Positions 52,881 to 61,291 are shown, numbered from the stretch's first letter. The stretch is 64,000 nt of DNA from Bryobacterales bacterium (GCA_022826925.1 JAJDTX010000003.1:1-64000), one strand, 5' to 3'. Translations and numbers: made by a program. The notes: a model not told the origin generated them from the sequence alone.

Positions 52881-53303
52881 ATGTTCGGGGAAGTTGCTGT
52901 GCGGATCGTGAGCGATCCGAAGTGGCTGCGCTTGGTTCGGGGAGTGGTCGAGCAGAGCTGTCTCGGATTCGGTGCCGGCGAGGAGTCGGCAACCGCGGTG
53001 GTGCTAGCCGTCAATGAAGCGGTGTCGAATGTGATGCGCCACGGTTACGATGGCGACACCACGCGTCCTATCCGGATCGCCTGCCGACGGGACGGCGAGA
53101 TGATCGAAGTGCGCATCTGCGACCATGGCATAGAGGCTGAGTTTCTGTCGCGCGAGCTTCTCCCGCCCGACGAGTTGCGCGCCGGAGGGCGGGGCTTGTA
53201 CATGATCCGCACGCTGATGGACGAGATCGAGTACCGGCGCGAGGACGGTCAGAATCGCATGTGCTTGAGAAAGCGCTTGCTGCAGCATGTCGCCGAGTCT
53301 TGA
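52881..53303 (+). CDS. RsbW-type serine/threonine kinase (HATPase_c_2, anti-sigma-factor-like)
   Basis: 140 residues, the size of RsbW/SpoIIAB. The GHKL ATP site is complete: N-box AVNEAVSNVMRHGY with E46 and N50, G1-type ICDHG near residue 83 and G2 GGRGLYMIRTLMDEIEY. Such kinases phosphorylate a serine on a STAS partner. The next gene, 18 bp downstream, is a STAS protein with that serine, and Mla transporter genes follow. No sigma factor gene is near, so the switch may act on the transporter rather than transcription. Confidence 0.9.
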   Translation: MFGEVAVRIVSDPKWLRLVRGVVEQSCLGFGAGEESATAVVLAVNEAVSNVMRHGYDGDTTRPIRIACRRDGEMIEVRICDHGIEAEFLSRELLPPDELRAGGRGLYMIRTLMDEIEYRREDGQNRMCLRKRLLQHVAES

Positions 53304-53321
53304 GGGGAGGGTGCAACCGAA

Positions 53322-53657
53322 ATGCTGCGGATAGACATCGAGCAGTTGGCAGAGGCAGCCGTTGTGCGCGTTGCGGGCGACGCCGACATGGCGTCTTCTA
53401 CGCAGTTGCGGGACGCTGTCCTCGGCCTGCTGGAGAACTGCTCACAGGGCCGGGTTATCGTGAGCATGTCGGAAGCGAGCTATATCGACAGCTCCGCCGT
53501 GGCGAGCCTGGTCGAGGGCCTGCAACTCGCCACGCGGCGGAGAGTCAGATTTGGGCTTGCTGGCGTGAGAGAGGGGCCGCTCCAAGTGCTGCGCAGCACC
53601 CGCCTGATCGATGTCTTCGAAATGCACGACTCGGAGGAGGATGCATTGAAGGCCTGA
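53322..53657 (+). CDS. STAS domain protein (anti-sigma-antagonist-like or MlaB-like)
   Basis: 111 residues, a single STAS domain: EAAVVRVAGDADMASSTQLR and the phosphosite loop SYIDSSAVASLVEG with S57-S58 at the place where SpoIIAA/RsbV is phosphorylated. MlaB, the STAS subunit of the E. coli Mla complex, has the same fold. Here it stands between a kinase and MlaE, so it could be an MlaB that is phospho-regulated, or an RsbV. GGGGAGGG upstream of the ATG. Confidence 0.88.
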   Translation: MLRIDIEQLAEAAVVRVAGDADMASSTQLRDAVLGLLENCSQGRVIVSMSEASYIDSSAVASLVEGLQLATRRRVRFGLAGVREGPLQVLRSTRLIDVFEMHDSEEDALKA

Positions 53658-53680
53658 CTTGGCCGGAGCGCTCGCGCGGC

Positions 53681-54478
53681 ATGATGTTGCTTGAATCCGT
53701 CGGTCGTTTCTCGCTCCGGCAGGCCGAGTACATCGGCCGCTTAGCCATTCAGTTCTGGTACGGCCTGCGCTTCTCGGTGCGTGCCAGCCCGTTTAAGGGG
53801 CGCGGCCTGCGCTGGCAGCGCACGCTGCGTCAGATGGGCGACATCGGGGTCCGATCCTTGCCCGTGCTGTGTTTGGTGGCGGGTGCCACCGGCATGATCA
53901 TGGCGCTGCAAGCGGGAGCGGAGTTGCGCCGCTTCGGGGCCATGGAGGCCATCGTCACCATGGTCGGCACCACGATGACACGCGAACTCGGACCCCTGAT
54001 GGCCGCGATCGTGGTGATCGGCCGGTCCGGGTCTGCGATCTCGGCGGAGGTGGCCACGATGGCGGTCACCGAGGAGCTTGATGCGCTACGAGCCATGGCC
54101 CTCGACCCGATCGATTTCGTTCTCGTGCCCAAGTATCTGGCGATGCTGGTGATGCTGCCCTGCCTCACCGTGATGAGCGTGTTTTCCGGGATCTTGGCAG
54201 GCGGCGTGTTCGCATATTTCGCGCTGGACCTAACGTTGCTGGCATACCTCTCGCGCACGGCTGAGATCCTGCTCATGCGGGACATCGTCAGCGGCTTGGT
54301 CAAGGCAGTGATCTTCGGTTCGATCATCGTGCATGTGAGCTGCTTGGAAGGCTTTACGGTCAGCGGCGGACCGGTGGGCGTCGGCCATTCCACGACCAAC
54401 GCCGTGGTGAAATCCATCTTCTTGGTCGTGCTGGCAGACCTGCTCTGCACGACCTTCTTCTACTTCTTCTGGCGATGA
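53681..54478 (+). CDS. mlaE: MlaE-type permease of a lipid ABC transporter
   Basis: 265 residues from the ATG at 53681. An N-terminal amphipathic segment (EYIGRLAIQFWYGLRFSVRA) is followed by membrane segments with RQMGDIGVRSLPVLCLVAGA, ATGMIMALQAGAELRRFGAM, TMTRELGPLMAAIVVIGRSG and ISAEVATMAVTEELDALRAM, all MlaE/YrbE signatures. It forms the inner-membrane part of a phospholipid or sterol transporter. Overlaps the ATPase gene by ATGA. Confidence 0.93.
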   Translation: MMLLESVGRFSLRQAEYIGRLAIQFWYGLRFSVRASPFKGRGLRWQRTLRQMGDIGVRSLPVLCLVAGATGMIMALQAGAELRRFGAMEAIVTMVGTTMTRELGPLMAAIVVIGRSGSAISAEVATMAVTEELDALRAMALDPIDFVLVPKYLAMLVMLPCLTVMSVFSGILAGGVFAYFALDLTLLAYLSRTAEILLMRDIVSGLVKAVIFGSIIVHVSCLEGFTVSGGPVGVGHSTTNAVVKSIFLVVLADLLCTTFFYFFWR

Positions 54479-55308
54479 CTGAATCGACTGGATCGACGAC
54501 CGAGCTGCACGAGCGGCCCCGCGAAGCCAGCCGGGACCCGGTGATCTCGGTCCGCGACTTGAAGGTCCGCTATGGCGAGCGCACCGTGCTTGACGGTGTC
54601 AGCCTCGACATCTATCGCGGCGAGACCATGGTGATCTTGGGAGGCTCCGGCTCTGGCAAGACTACCTTGCTGAGGCACATGGAGGGGCTGCAGCGCCCGA
54701 CCGAGGGCCGCGTGACCGTCAAGGGAGTCGATCTGGCGACCGCATCGCGCACGACACTGACCGCCCTGCGCCGATCGATGGGCGTGTCGTTCCAGAGCGC
54801 CGCCATGTTCAATTCGATGACAGTCGGCGACAACGTGGCGCTACCGCTGCTCGAGCACAGCAGCCTGGCGGAGTCCACGATTCGGGTCATGGTCCGCATC
54901 AAGTTGCAACAGGTCGGCCTCACTCATGTCGAGGATCTCTACCCGACGCAGCTTTCGGGCGGAATGCGCAAGCGAGCGTCGCTGGCGCGTGCCCTGGCGC
55001 TGGATCCGGAGATACTGTTCTTCGACGAGCCTTCCGCGGGCCTGGACCCCGTCATCGCGGCCGGACTCGACGACCTCATCCTGCACTTGAAATCCGCCTA
55101 TCCGATCACGATCGTTGTCGTAACGCACGAGTTGACCAGCGCGTTCCTGATCGCTGACCGCATGTGTATGATCAACGAGGGCAAGATCTTGGCTGTCGGC
55201 ACGGTGGACGAGATTCGCCGCAACCCCGATCCGCGCGTCCAGCAGTTCGTACGCCGTGAGGCGGACGAGCCCAGCGAGGCGTCAAGCAGCTACATCGTGG
55301 GGGCCTGA
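54475..55308 (+). CDS. mlaF: MlaF-type ATP-binding protein of a lipid ABC transporter
   Basis: 277 residues. Walker A GGSGSGKTTLLRHMEGLQ near residue 57, signature LSGGMRKRASLARALALD, Walker B EILFFDEPSAGLDPV and the switch VVVTHELTSAFLIADRM are all present. The N-terminal 20 residues are an extra acidic stretch. MlaF binds MlaE and, through its C-terminus, the STAS subunit MlaB in E. coli. The stop abuts the TTG start of the MCE gene. Confidence 0.95.
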   Translation: MTESTGSTTELHERPREASRDPVISVRDLKVRYGERTVLDGVSLDIYRGETMVILGGSGSGKTTLLRHMEGLQRPTEGRVTVKGVDLATASRTTLTALRRSMGVSFQSAAMFNSMTVGDNVALPLLEHSSLAESTIRVMVRIKLQQVGLTHVEDLYPTQLSGGMRKRASLARALALDPEILFFDEPSAGLDPVIAAGLDDLILHLKSAYPITIVVVTHELTSAFLIADRMCMINEGKILAVGTVDEIRRNPDPRVQQFVRREADEPSEASSSYIVGA

Positions 55309-56295
55309 TTGACGAACGAAGCCAAAGTCGGACTGCTGGTGATCGCGGCGCTCGCGATCTCCATCACCACGTTCCTGATCGTGGCCAACGCCCATTTCAC
55401 AGGCCGGACCCATACCTACCGAACGTACTTCAGCTACATCGGTGGCCTGGATGCCGGGAACGTGGTGCGCTTCGGCGGTCGCAAGGCCGGCACGATTCAG
55501 TCCGTGGAGCCTTGGGCCGAAGACATGACCAAGACCGAGGTGGTGTTCGAGCTGTTGACGGAGATTCCCATCAACGAGCAGTCGGTTGCCACAATCGCAA
55601 GCTTGAACGCCTTGGGCCAGAACTACTTGGAGGTCGCGCCCGGATCGATATCGGCGCCGCGCATCGAGCCCGGCGGAGTGGTTCCGTCCGTCGAGGCGCT
55701 GACCTTTACGGACCTGACGCGCAAGGTGGCGATGGTCGCCGATGACGCAGTCGAGCTGATGGCGCGCATGGACGCCAGAATTACCACGGTGATTGACGAC
55801 CTGCACGTCCTGTTGGGAAACCTGCAGGAGCTGACCGGCGAGCGGAACCAGCGCAATGTCGCGCGGATGCTGGAAAACACGAACGAATTTCTGGAGACGC
55901 AAACGCCGAAGATAGACGGCCTGACGACTCAGCTCGGCCACACCCTGACGCGGGTCGAGGAACTGGCGACCGACTTCCAACGTCTGGCGCTGGACGCAGA
56001 CGACACCGTGCTCAACATCAATCGCACCGTGGACGAGACCCGGGAACCGCTCCAGAGCAGCTTGAACGAGCTTGAGGGGGCCCTGCGCGATGCGCAGCTG
56101 CTCTTGGAGGACGCACGGGCCCTCGTGCTGGTCAACGAAGGCAACATCAGCGAAGTCATCGAGAACTTTCGCGCCACCTCAGAGAATATCGAGGCGCTGA
56201 GTTCCGATCTGCGCCAACGGCCTTGGTCGATCCTGCGGGGCAAGCCGCGGCCGGATCGCGAAGTGCCTCCGGTCTCAGGCGTGCCCAGCAATTGA
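55309..56295 (+). CDS. mlaD: MlaD-type MCE domain substrate-binding protein
   Basis: 328 residues, TTG start directly after the mlaF stop. One membrane helix (residues 6-26, GLLVIAALAISITTFLIVAN), then an MCE domain (YRTYFSYIGGLDAGNVVRFG, GRKAGTIQSVEPW, ATIASLNALGQNYLEVAPG) and a long helical part from residue 150 to 300 that may form a tube or contact a partner in the outer membrane. E. coli MlaD is 183 residues, so this is a long-tail variant like those of actinobacteria and other MCE proteins. Overlaps the next gene by one base. Confidence 0.9.
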   Translation: MTNEAKVGLLVIAALAISITTFLIVANAHFTGRTHTYRTYFSYIGGLDAGNVVRFGGRKAGTIQSVEPWAEDMTKTEVVFELLTEIPINEQSVATIASLNALGQNYLEVAPGSISAPRIEPGGVVPSVEALTFTDLTRKVAMVADDAVELMARMDARITTVIDDLHVLLGNLQELTGERNQRNVARMLENTNEFLETQTPKIDGLTTQLGHTLTRVEELATDFQRLALDADDTVLNINRTVDETREPLQSSLNELEGALRDAQLLLEDARALVLVNEGNISEVIENFRATSENIEALSSDLRQRPWSILRGKPRPDREVPPVSGVPSN

Positions 56296-57311
56296 TGCCG
56301 GCGCCGACAGACCTCAACGCTCGCAGCGCCATTGAGTTCCTCGAGGGGCGCCTCGGGCTGTCGCCAGCGGCGACGGCGCGCGTTTTGGCAGGCGGCGTTT
56401 CCAACACCGTCGTGCTGCTCGAAGACGGCGACCAGCGGATCGTGCTCAAGCAGGCCCTGCCACGTTTGCGCGTGCGCGATGAATGGCTGGCGGACCGCGC
56501 GCGCGTCCTGCGGGAGTGGGAGGTCATCAGCGCGCTTGGCGCCATTCTGCCCAAGGGGCGGTTGCCTGAGCTCCTGTTTTGCGACGAGACCAACTTTTTG
56601 TACGCGATGCGTGCCGCGCCGGCGGGCAGCGCGGACTGGAAGACCGTCCTCTTGGCGGGCCGCTGCGATGGCGCGACCGCCCGCCAAGCCGGGGCGACGC
56701 TGGGACTGGCAGCGCGCGCGACCTGGGGAGCAGCGGCATTCGAGCGATCCTTCTCGGACCGGACGGCGTTCAACCAGCTGCGCACCGATCCGTATTACCG
56801 CACGATCGCTCGGCGCCATCCGTGCCTGGCCGAGCGTGTCGAGCAGTGGATCGCGGAGAGCGCCATGCGCAACGTGGCGATGGTGCACGGCGACTGGAGC
56901 CCGAAGAACCTGCTTGTCAGCGAGGCGGGCATCATGTGCATCGACTTCGAGTGCGCCCACTTCGGCGATCCCAGCTACGATGCGGGGTTCTTGTTGAACC
57001 ATCTCATCCTGAAGGCGTTTCACAAGCCGGCGATCGCCGGAAGCTATCTCGGCTTGGCGCGCGCGGCCTTCTGTTGGACGCTCGCGATGCTGCCGCCGGC
57101 TGGACTGAGCTGGTTCGAAGCGGCCAGCGTCCGCCATCTCGCCTTCCTGATGCTGGCGCGGGTCGACGGCAAGTCTCCGGCCGAGTATCTGGATGAGGGG
57201 AAACGCGAGGCCGTGCGCCGCTTGGCCCTGCGCTTGATCGATGCGGAGCCGCGCAGCCTGTACGCAGCGCTCGGCCACGCCGAACGGGCGTTGGAGGGCT
57301 TGGCGCCGTGA
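56295..57311 (+). CDS. Aminoglycoside-phosphotransferase/choline-kinase-fold kinase
   Basis: 338 residues from the ATG at 56295 (TGATG overlap with mlaD). Protein-kinase-like fold: LAGGVSNTVVLLEDGDQRIV, IVLKQALPRLRV (Lys), the catalytic VHGDWSPKNLLVSE (HGDxxxxN) and CIDFECAHFGDPSYDAGFLL with the metal-binding Asp. Relatives phosphorylate small hydroxylated molecules such as methylthioribose, choline or homoserine; drug resistance is not implied. The tight link to an Mla operon suggests a lipid head group or carrier as substrate, but this is a guess. Confidence 0.85.
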   Translation: MPAPTDLNARSAIEFLEGRLGLSPAATARVLAGGVSNTVVLLEDGDQRIVLKQALPRLRVRDEWLADRARVLREWEVISALGAILPKGRLPELLFCDETNFLYAMRAAPAGSADWKTVLLAGRCDGATARQAGATLGLAARATWGAAAFERSFSDRTAFNQLRTDPYYRTIARRHPCLAERVEQWIAESAMRNVAMVHGDWSPKNLLVSEAGIMCIDFECAHFGDPSYDAGFLLNHLILKAFHKPAIAGSYLGLARAAFCWTLAMLPPAGLSWFEAASVRHLAFLMLARVDGKSPAEYLDEGKREAVRRLALRLIDAEPRSLYAALGHAERALEGLAP

Positions 57312-57314
57312 ACG

Positions 57315-58460
57315 CTACTGTGCGGCCTTGATGGCCTCGAGAGTCTGCGCGGCCTGCGCCTGCATCGGGTTCGGGACGCGCGCCGCCTCGCCCATCCAGC
57401 GCGTGGCTTGGGCGATGTTGTCGCCGGCAATGTCCAGCTTGACGTAGCAGAATCCCAGCATGTAGGAAAGGATTCCGTAGCGCTCGCCGCCCTCGGCCTT
57501 GATGGCATCGACGGTTTGGAGCAGGTGGCGGCGCGCGGTGCGCCAAGCCCCCTTCTGGAACTGCCCCGTGCCGGCCACGTAGTGGGCCAGGGCGGTGAAC
57601 TTCTGCTTGTTCGCGTCCCAGGCCTCGCCGGAGACTCCCTCCGGCGCCGGCTTCTCTTCCATCAGCTTGATCAGCTGCTCGGAGCGGGCGTCGACCTCGT
57701 CGTAGTTCTTCTGGCTGAGCGCGATCTCGGCAAGCGTAAATAGGTACTGCTCGTTGCCGGGGTTCTTTTCCAGGGCCCGTTCCATGGCGCCGACCATGCC
57801 CGCCACGTCGCCGGCCTGCTGGTAAGCGATCACGTACTTGTCCTCGATGCCGGCCGCGTACTGGCTCTCGGGGTAGAGTTCCAGCAGCTTGTCCATGAAC
57901 TGGATCTGTTGGGCGGGCGCGCTCTGGGTGATCCCGACATTGAGCGCCCACTCGCTGTACTGCACCACGCCATTGGCGTAGTCCACCGAGCTCTCGTGGA
58001 GTATTTCTTCATCCTCGGTAGGATCGTCCGGCATTGGCGCGGCCGCTTCCTTGTCGGCCATCGGCTTGGTCAGGGACAGACCCTCCAAGAGCTCGGGCCA
58101 CTGCATGGCGTTGAGCAGCGCCTGGTTCTGGTTGTGGCGCACCTCCAGATCCTCGGGCACGTATTCGAGCAGCCGCGCTCCGACCGTGGCAGCGTCCGAC
58201 CAGCGCTGGGTCTGGGTGTACAGGCCTTGTAGCTGGAGCAGCACGTACCCCAGATAGCTGCTCTCTGGATAGTCGTTCAGGAACCCCTCGAGGATCGCGA
58301 TCCGCTCGTCAGCCTCCTCGGCGATGCCCGCCTCGGTCAGGACTGCGCCCTCAGGCGATTGGGAGTCGATCTCGACATCTCGGATCTCTAGCGTGGCCTG
58401 CGCGAAGAGCGCCGACGCGCACACCGACAGTGCCAAAAGGAGTGCGAAACGGGACTTCAT
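57315..58460 (-). CDS. Secreted TPR-like protein
   Basis: 381 residues from the ATG at 58460, with GGAGA upstream; the annotated frame begins nine codons earlier. Signal peptide (KSRFALLLALSVCASALFA) then helical repeats of TPR character: RIAILEGFLNDYPESSYLGY, YVLLQLQGLYTQTQRWSDAA, QQIQFMDKLLELYPESQYAA and LFTLAEIALSQKNYDEVDAR. About eight repeats can be counted loosely. Acts as a binding scaffold in the periplasm; partner unknown. Convergent with the kinase-fold gene. Confidence 0.8.
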   Translation of the reverse strand: MKSRFALLLALSVCASALFAQATLEIRDVEIDSQSPEGAVLTEAGIAEEADERIAILEGFLNDYPESSYLGYVLLQLQGLYTQTQRWSDAATVGARLLEYVPEDLEVRHNQNQALLNAMQWPELLEGLSLTKPMADKEAAAPMPDDPTEDEEILHESSVDYANGVVQYSEWALNVGITQSAPAQQIQFMDKLLELYPESQYAAGIEDKYVIAYQQAGDVAGMVGAMERALEKNPGNEQYLFTLAEIALSQKNYDEVDARSEQLIKLMEEKPAPEGVSGEAWDANKQKFTALAHYVAGTGQFQKGAWRTARRHLLQTVDAIKAEGGERYGILSYMLGFCYVKLDIAGDNIAQATRWMGEAARVPNPMQAQAAQTLEAIKAAQ

Positions 58461-58481
58461 GATGGATCTCCGTGAACACAT

Positions 58482-58511
58482 CATCATATTGTGAATTGCG
58501 GTTTCAAATCA
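58482..58511 (-). promoter_or_regulatory. Candidate promoter of the TPR-like gene
   Basis: On the minus strand TTGATT (58511 to 58506) and TATGAT (58487 to 58482) are separated by 18 bp and lie 21 bp before the ATG, with an RBS between. The -35 overlaps the first copy of a 20-bp direct repeat (next entry), a normal place for a regulator site. Confidence 0.45.
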
Positions 58512-58542
58512 AGCCGCAACGAATCAAATCAAGCCGAAACGA
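58503..58542. repeat. Two copies of a 20-bp direct repeat upstream of the TPR-like gene
   Basis: Units 58503-58522 and 58523-58542 both begin TCAAATCAAGCCG and agree at 18 of 20 bases (C/A at position 14 and A/G at position 20). They lie directly upstream of and over the -35 of the candidate promoter on the minus strand, so they may be tandem protein sites about two helix turns apart. Confidence 0.6.
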
Positions 58543-58580
58543 GCCTGCGGGCCTGCCGGCTCCGACTCGACGGGGTCGCG

Positions 58581-59414
58581 TTACCGCCACGGCAGGTGAG
58601 TTACGGCCGGGCTCCCAGATCCCTGCAGTTGCAATTCGATGCCGGCCCGGCCCGGCACAGCAGCGATCCATCCGGTCGGCGTGCGCTCCTCGAACGGGAA
58701 TCCCACCGCGGGCAGGCGGACATGGTGCACTCCTTCGACCTGGCCCACGCAGTACTCGTGATCGTGCGCTGTGACGACCGCTTGGACGCACCGCCGGCGC
58801 CGGACGAGCCGAACCAAGTCGGAGAAGTCGCTGCAGCCCTCGCTGCTGGATTCGCCCGGGTGATGGAGGAAGATGATCGTGGGTGCGTGCGACTCAGCCT
58901 CCAGCTCGTCTTCGAGCCATGCGAGCTGCGCGCCGCCGATCTCCCCGCCCACGGTCTGAGCGTCGATGCTCGAATCGAGGGCGACCAGGCGAAACGGCGG
59001 CTGCTCCACGACCGCGGCCAGCCACTGCGGAGCCGGGCCGCTGCGATTCCCAAGACAGGCCAGCAGGTTGCCCCGGTCGTCGTGGTTGCCCACCGCCAGC
59101 ACCAGCGCCGTCTGCCTGACCAGCGGATGCATGATGCCGAGAAAGCGCTCGTAGTCGACGCTGTGGCCGAGCGACCAGGCCAGGTCTCCGTTGACCAGAA
59201 CGCCCGAAGGTCGGAACTGCCGCATTTCCGCAACCGCTCGCTCGAGCTGGCGGGCTGGCTGGAAGCCGCTTTGGCTGGCGTCGGCGTCGCCGCAGATATG
59301 GGTGTCGGCGGCCCACGCCCAGCGCACGGGCCCGCCTGGCTTCAGGGCGCAACGGTAGCAGAGTCCGGAGCCATGCTCGGAAGAGAGCGATGGCCCGCCC
59401 GAGAGCAGGATCAC
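58581..59414 (-). CDS. Metallophosphoesterase, CpdA-like
   Basis: 277 residues, GTG start. Calcineurin-like motifs in order: ADTHICGDAD, GVLVNGDLAWSLGHS, LAVGNHDDRGN, IIFLHHPGES and VVTAHDHEYCVGQVEGVHH. All metal-binding residues are present. The first 30 residues contain CYRC, a possible extra metal or redox site (SGLCYRCALKPGG). Related enzymes hydrolyse cyclic nucleotides or other phosphodiesters. No signal peptide. Substrate unknown. Confidence 0.85.
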   Translation of the reverse strand: MILLSGGPSLSSEHGSGLCYRCALKPGGPVRWAWAADTHICGDADASQSGFQPARQLERAVAEMRQFRPSGVLVNGDLAWSLGHSVDYERFLGIMHPLVRQTALVLAVGNHDDRGNLLACLGNRSGPAPQWLAAVVEQPPFRLVALDSSIDAQTVGGEIGGAQLAWLEDELEAESHAPTIIFLHHPGESSSEGCSDFSDLVRLVRRRRCVQAVVTAHDHEYCVGQVEGVHHVRLPAVGFPFEERTPTGWIAAVPGRAGIELQLQGSGSPAVTHLPWR

Positions 59415-59432
59415 GAATCGTCTGTCAGCCCG

Positions 59433-59837
59433 CTAGCGCCCGAGGATGTCGAACGTCGTCGTGCCGGCTACGCGCACCTTCGCGTACACCTTGACCCATT
59501 CCGTGTGGGCGGGGTGCTCGGCATAGACTTCGAGCGCGGCTTCGTCGGCCATCTCCATGCAGACGCCGGACTGGCGCAGCATAGGCTCGTCTTGGTTCCG
59601 TCCGTACTGTCGCAGCGGTCGCCGCAGCTTGCCCACCCAAACTCTCTCCAGCCCTTCGATCTTGTCGGGCAGCTCGTTCGTCGCCTTCATGAAGGCGGCC
59701 CAGTCGGCGTCGGTGGCAGCCTCGATCTCGGTAAAGGCGAAGCAGTGCATCAGCTTCTTCTCGCCCGCGGCGGCATCGGCGGGCAACAGAGCCAGCAGGC
59801 CCACCAGCGAGCAGCAAAGCAACGTAGAGCGTCTCAT
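59433..59837 (-). CDS. Small secreted Dabb-like (stress-responsive alpha/beta barrel) protein
   Basis: 134 residues from the ATG at 59837; two upstream ATGs lie in a TATGAT hexamer that resembles a -10. Signal peptide (RRSTLLCCSLVGLLALLPAD). The domain KLMHCFAFTEIEAATDADWA, KATNELPDKIEGLERVWVGK, LEVYAEHPAHTEWVKVYAKV follows the dimeric alpha+beta barrel pattern (Dabb). Proteins of this fold bind or modify small molecules. Function unknown. Divergent from the sulfatase. Confidence 0.72.
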   Translation of the reverse strand: MRRSTLLCCSLVGLLALLPADAAAGEKKLMHCFAFTEIEAATDADWAAFMKATNELPDKIEGLERVWVGKLRRPLRQYGRNQDEPMLRQSGVCMEMADEAALEVYAEHPAHTEWVKVYAKVRVAGTTTFDILGR

Positions 59838-59886
59838 ACGTTGCATCATAGCCCAACGCCCGGCCCCAACTCTGCACCGCTGTCGC

Positions 59887-59892
59887 TAAACT
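59887..59892 (+). promoter_or_regulatory. Candidate -10 element before the sulfatase gene
   Basis: TAAACT ends 7 bp before the GTG start at 59900; there is no room or sequence for a ribosome-binding site. The transcription start would fall on the start codon. Confidence 0.4.
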
Positions 59893-59899
59893 AGCTTGC

Positions 59900-61291
59900 G
59901 TGTTCCGATTGCTTCTCGCGGTCCTGGTGGCCGCGCATCTCTACGCTGCGCAAAGGCCGAATATAGTCTTTGTCTACACCGATGACCAAGCCGGCTGGGC
60001 GTTGGGTTTGGCCGGGCACCCCCACGCGTCCACGCCCAACATGGACAAGCTGTTTCGCCGCGGGGCCTACCTGCCGAACTCCTTCACGGTCACGCCGGTC
60101 TGCTCGCCCTCGAGGGCGAGCCTGATCTCGAGCCGTTACGGAAGCGAGGTCGGCCTCACGGACTGGCTCAATCCCAGGCGCGAGCCCTACATGGGCTTGG
60201 GCGCCGACATCCTCACCTGGCCGCGGCTGCTCAAGGATGCGGGATACCGCACTGGGCTCGTGGGCAAGTGGCATCTGGGCTTGCTGGACGAGCAGCACCC
60301 GACGCAGAGGGGCTACGAGTACTTCATGGGATTTCGGGGAGGCGGGACGACGCCTGCGGATCCCGTTCTGGAGAAGGATGGCAAGCAGCGCCAGTTCAAC
60401 GGCCTGACCGCGGACATCCTGACCGCGGACGCCTTGGAGTACATCGAGCGAGTCCGCGACGAGACCTTCCTGCTCTCGCTGCACTACCGCGCCCCGCACA
60501 CGCGCTGGCTTCCGGTAGCGCCCGAGGATTGGGCGCCGTTCGACGGCCTCAACCCGATCATTCCCAATCCTGGCTTCCCGTACTTGGATCTGGAGCGCGT
60601 GCGCCGCATGACGCGCGAGTACCTCGCCAGCACCAAGAGCGTCGACCGCAACATCGGGCGTCTGCTGGCCAAGCTTGACGAGCTGGGCCTCGCCGAAAGC
60701 ACCGTGATCGTATACACCAGCGATCACGGCTACAACATGGGGGAGAGCGGCGTCTGGCACAAGGGGAACGGTCACTACGTGCTGACCCGCAATCCTCCCG
60801 CCACGGCCAACATCCCAGACGGCCAGCGACCGAACATGTGGGATCGCTCGATCCGCGTGCCGACCGCATTCGTGTGGCCCGGGGAAGTCGCGGCCGGAAC
60901 CGTGATCGAGGGCACGGTCTCGAACCTTGACTGGCTGCCCACGATGGCGGCCCTCGCCGAGGCGGATATTCCGGACGGTGCGATCGTGCGGGGCCGCAAC
61001 CTGTTGCCGCTGCTGCGCGGAACCGCCGGCGATTGGAGCAACGAACTGTATGGCGAGTACTCGACGCACCACCAGAGCCGCACGCACATGCGGATGCTGC
61101 GCACGCCGAAGTGGAAGCTCGTGCGGGACTTCCTCAACCCCGAGCGCGACGAGTTCTACGATCTCGCGGCCGATCCGGAAGAGACCACCAACCTGATCCG
61201 GCATCCCAGGGTCAAGCCGGTGGTCGCCAAGCTCGGCAAGCGCCTGCTGGAGCGGATGCGCGCAGTGGGCGACCGGCTGGCGGAGGAGTAA
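59900..61291 (+). CDS. Secreted sulfatase
   Basis: 463 residues, GTG start, signal peptide (MFRLLLAVLVAAHLYAA). The Cys-type signature C68-S-P-S-R (VTPVCSPSRASLISSRYG) is the site of formylglycine formation. Metal and substrate residues: NIVFVYTDDQAGW, GLVGKWHLGLLD, SLHYRAPHTRW, IVYTSDHGYNMGESGVWHKG. The C-terminal part has FYDLAADPEETTNLIRHP. Sulfatases of this kind release sulfate from glycans; substrate unknown. Followed after 6 bp by the sugar isomerase-like gene. Confidence 0.93.
   Translation: MFRLLLAVLVAAHLYAAQRPNIVFVYTDDQAGWALGLAGHPHASTPNMDKLFRRGAYLPNSFTVTPVCSPSRASLISSRYGSEVGLTDWLNPRREPYMGLGADILTWPRLLKDAGYRTGLVGKWHLGLLDEQHPTQRGYEYFMGFRGGGTTPADPVLEKDGKQRQFNGLTADILTADALEYIERVRDETFLLSLHYRAPHTRWLPVAPEDWAPFDGLNPIIPNPGFPYLDLERVRRMTREYLASTKSVDRNIGRLLAKLDELGLAESTVIVYTSDHGYNMGESGVWHKGNGHYVLTRNPPATANIPDGQRPNMWDRSIRVPTAFVWPGEVAAGTVIEGTVSNLDWLPTMAALAEADIPDGAIVRGRNLLPLLRGTAGDWSNELYGEYSTHHQSRTHMRMLRTPKWKLVRDFLNPERDEFYDLAADPEETTNLIRHPRVKPVVAKLGKRLLERMRAVGDRLAEE

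Noticed and set aside
56295-57311. Antibiotic resistance function for the kinase-fold gene
   Set aside because: Only the general fold and the HGDxxxxN and metal Asp motifs are shared with aminoglycoside kinases; the operon context is lipid transport and the fold is used by many metabolic kinases.
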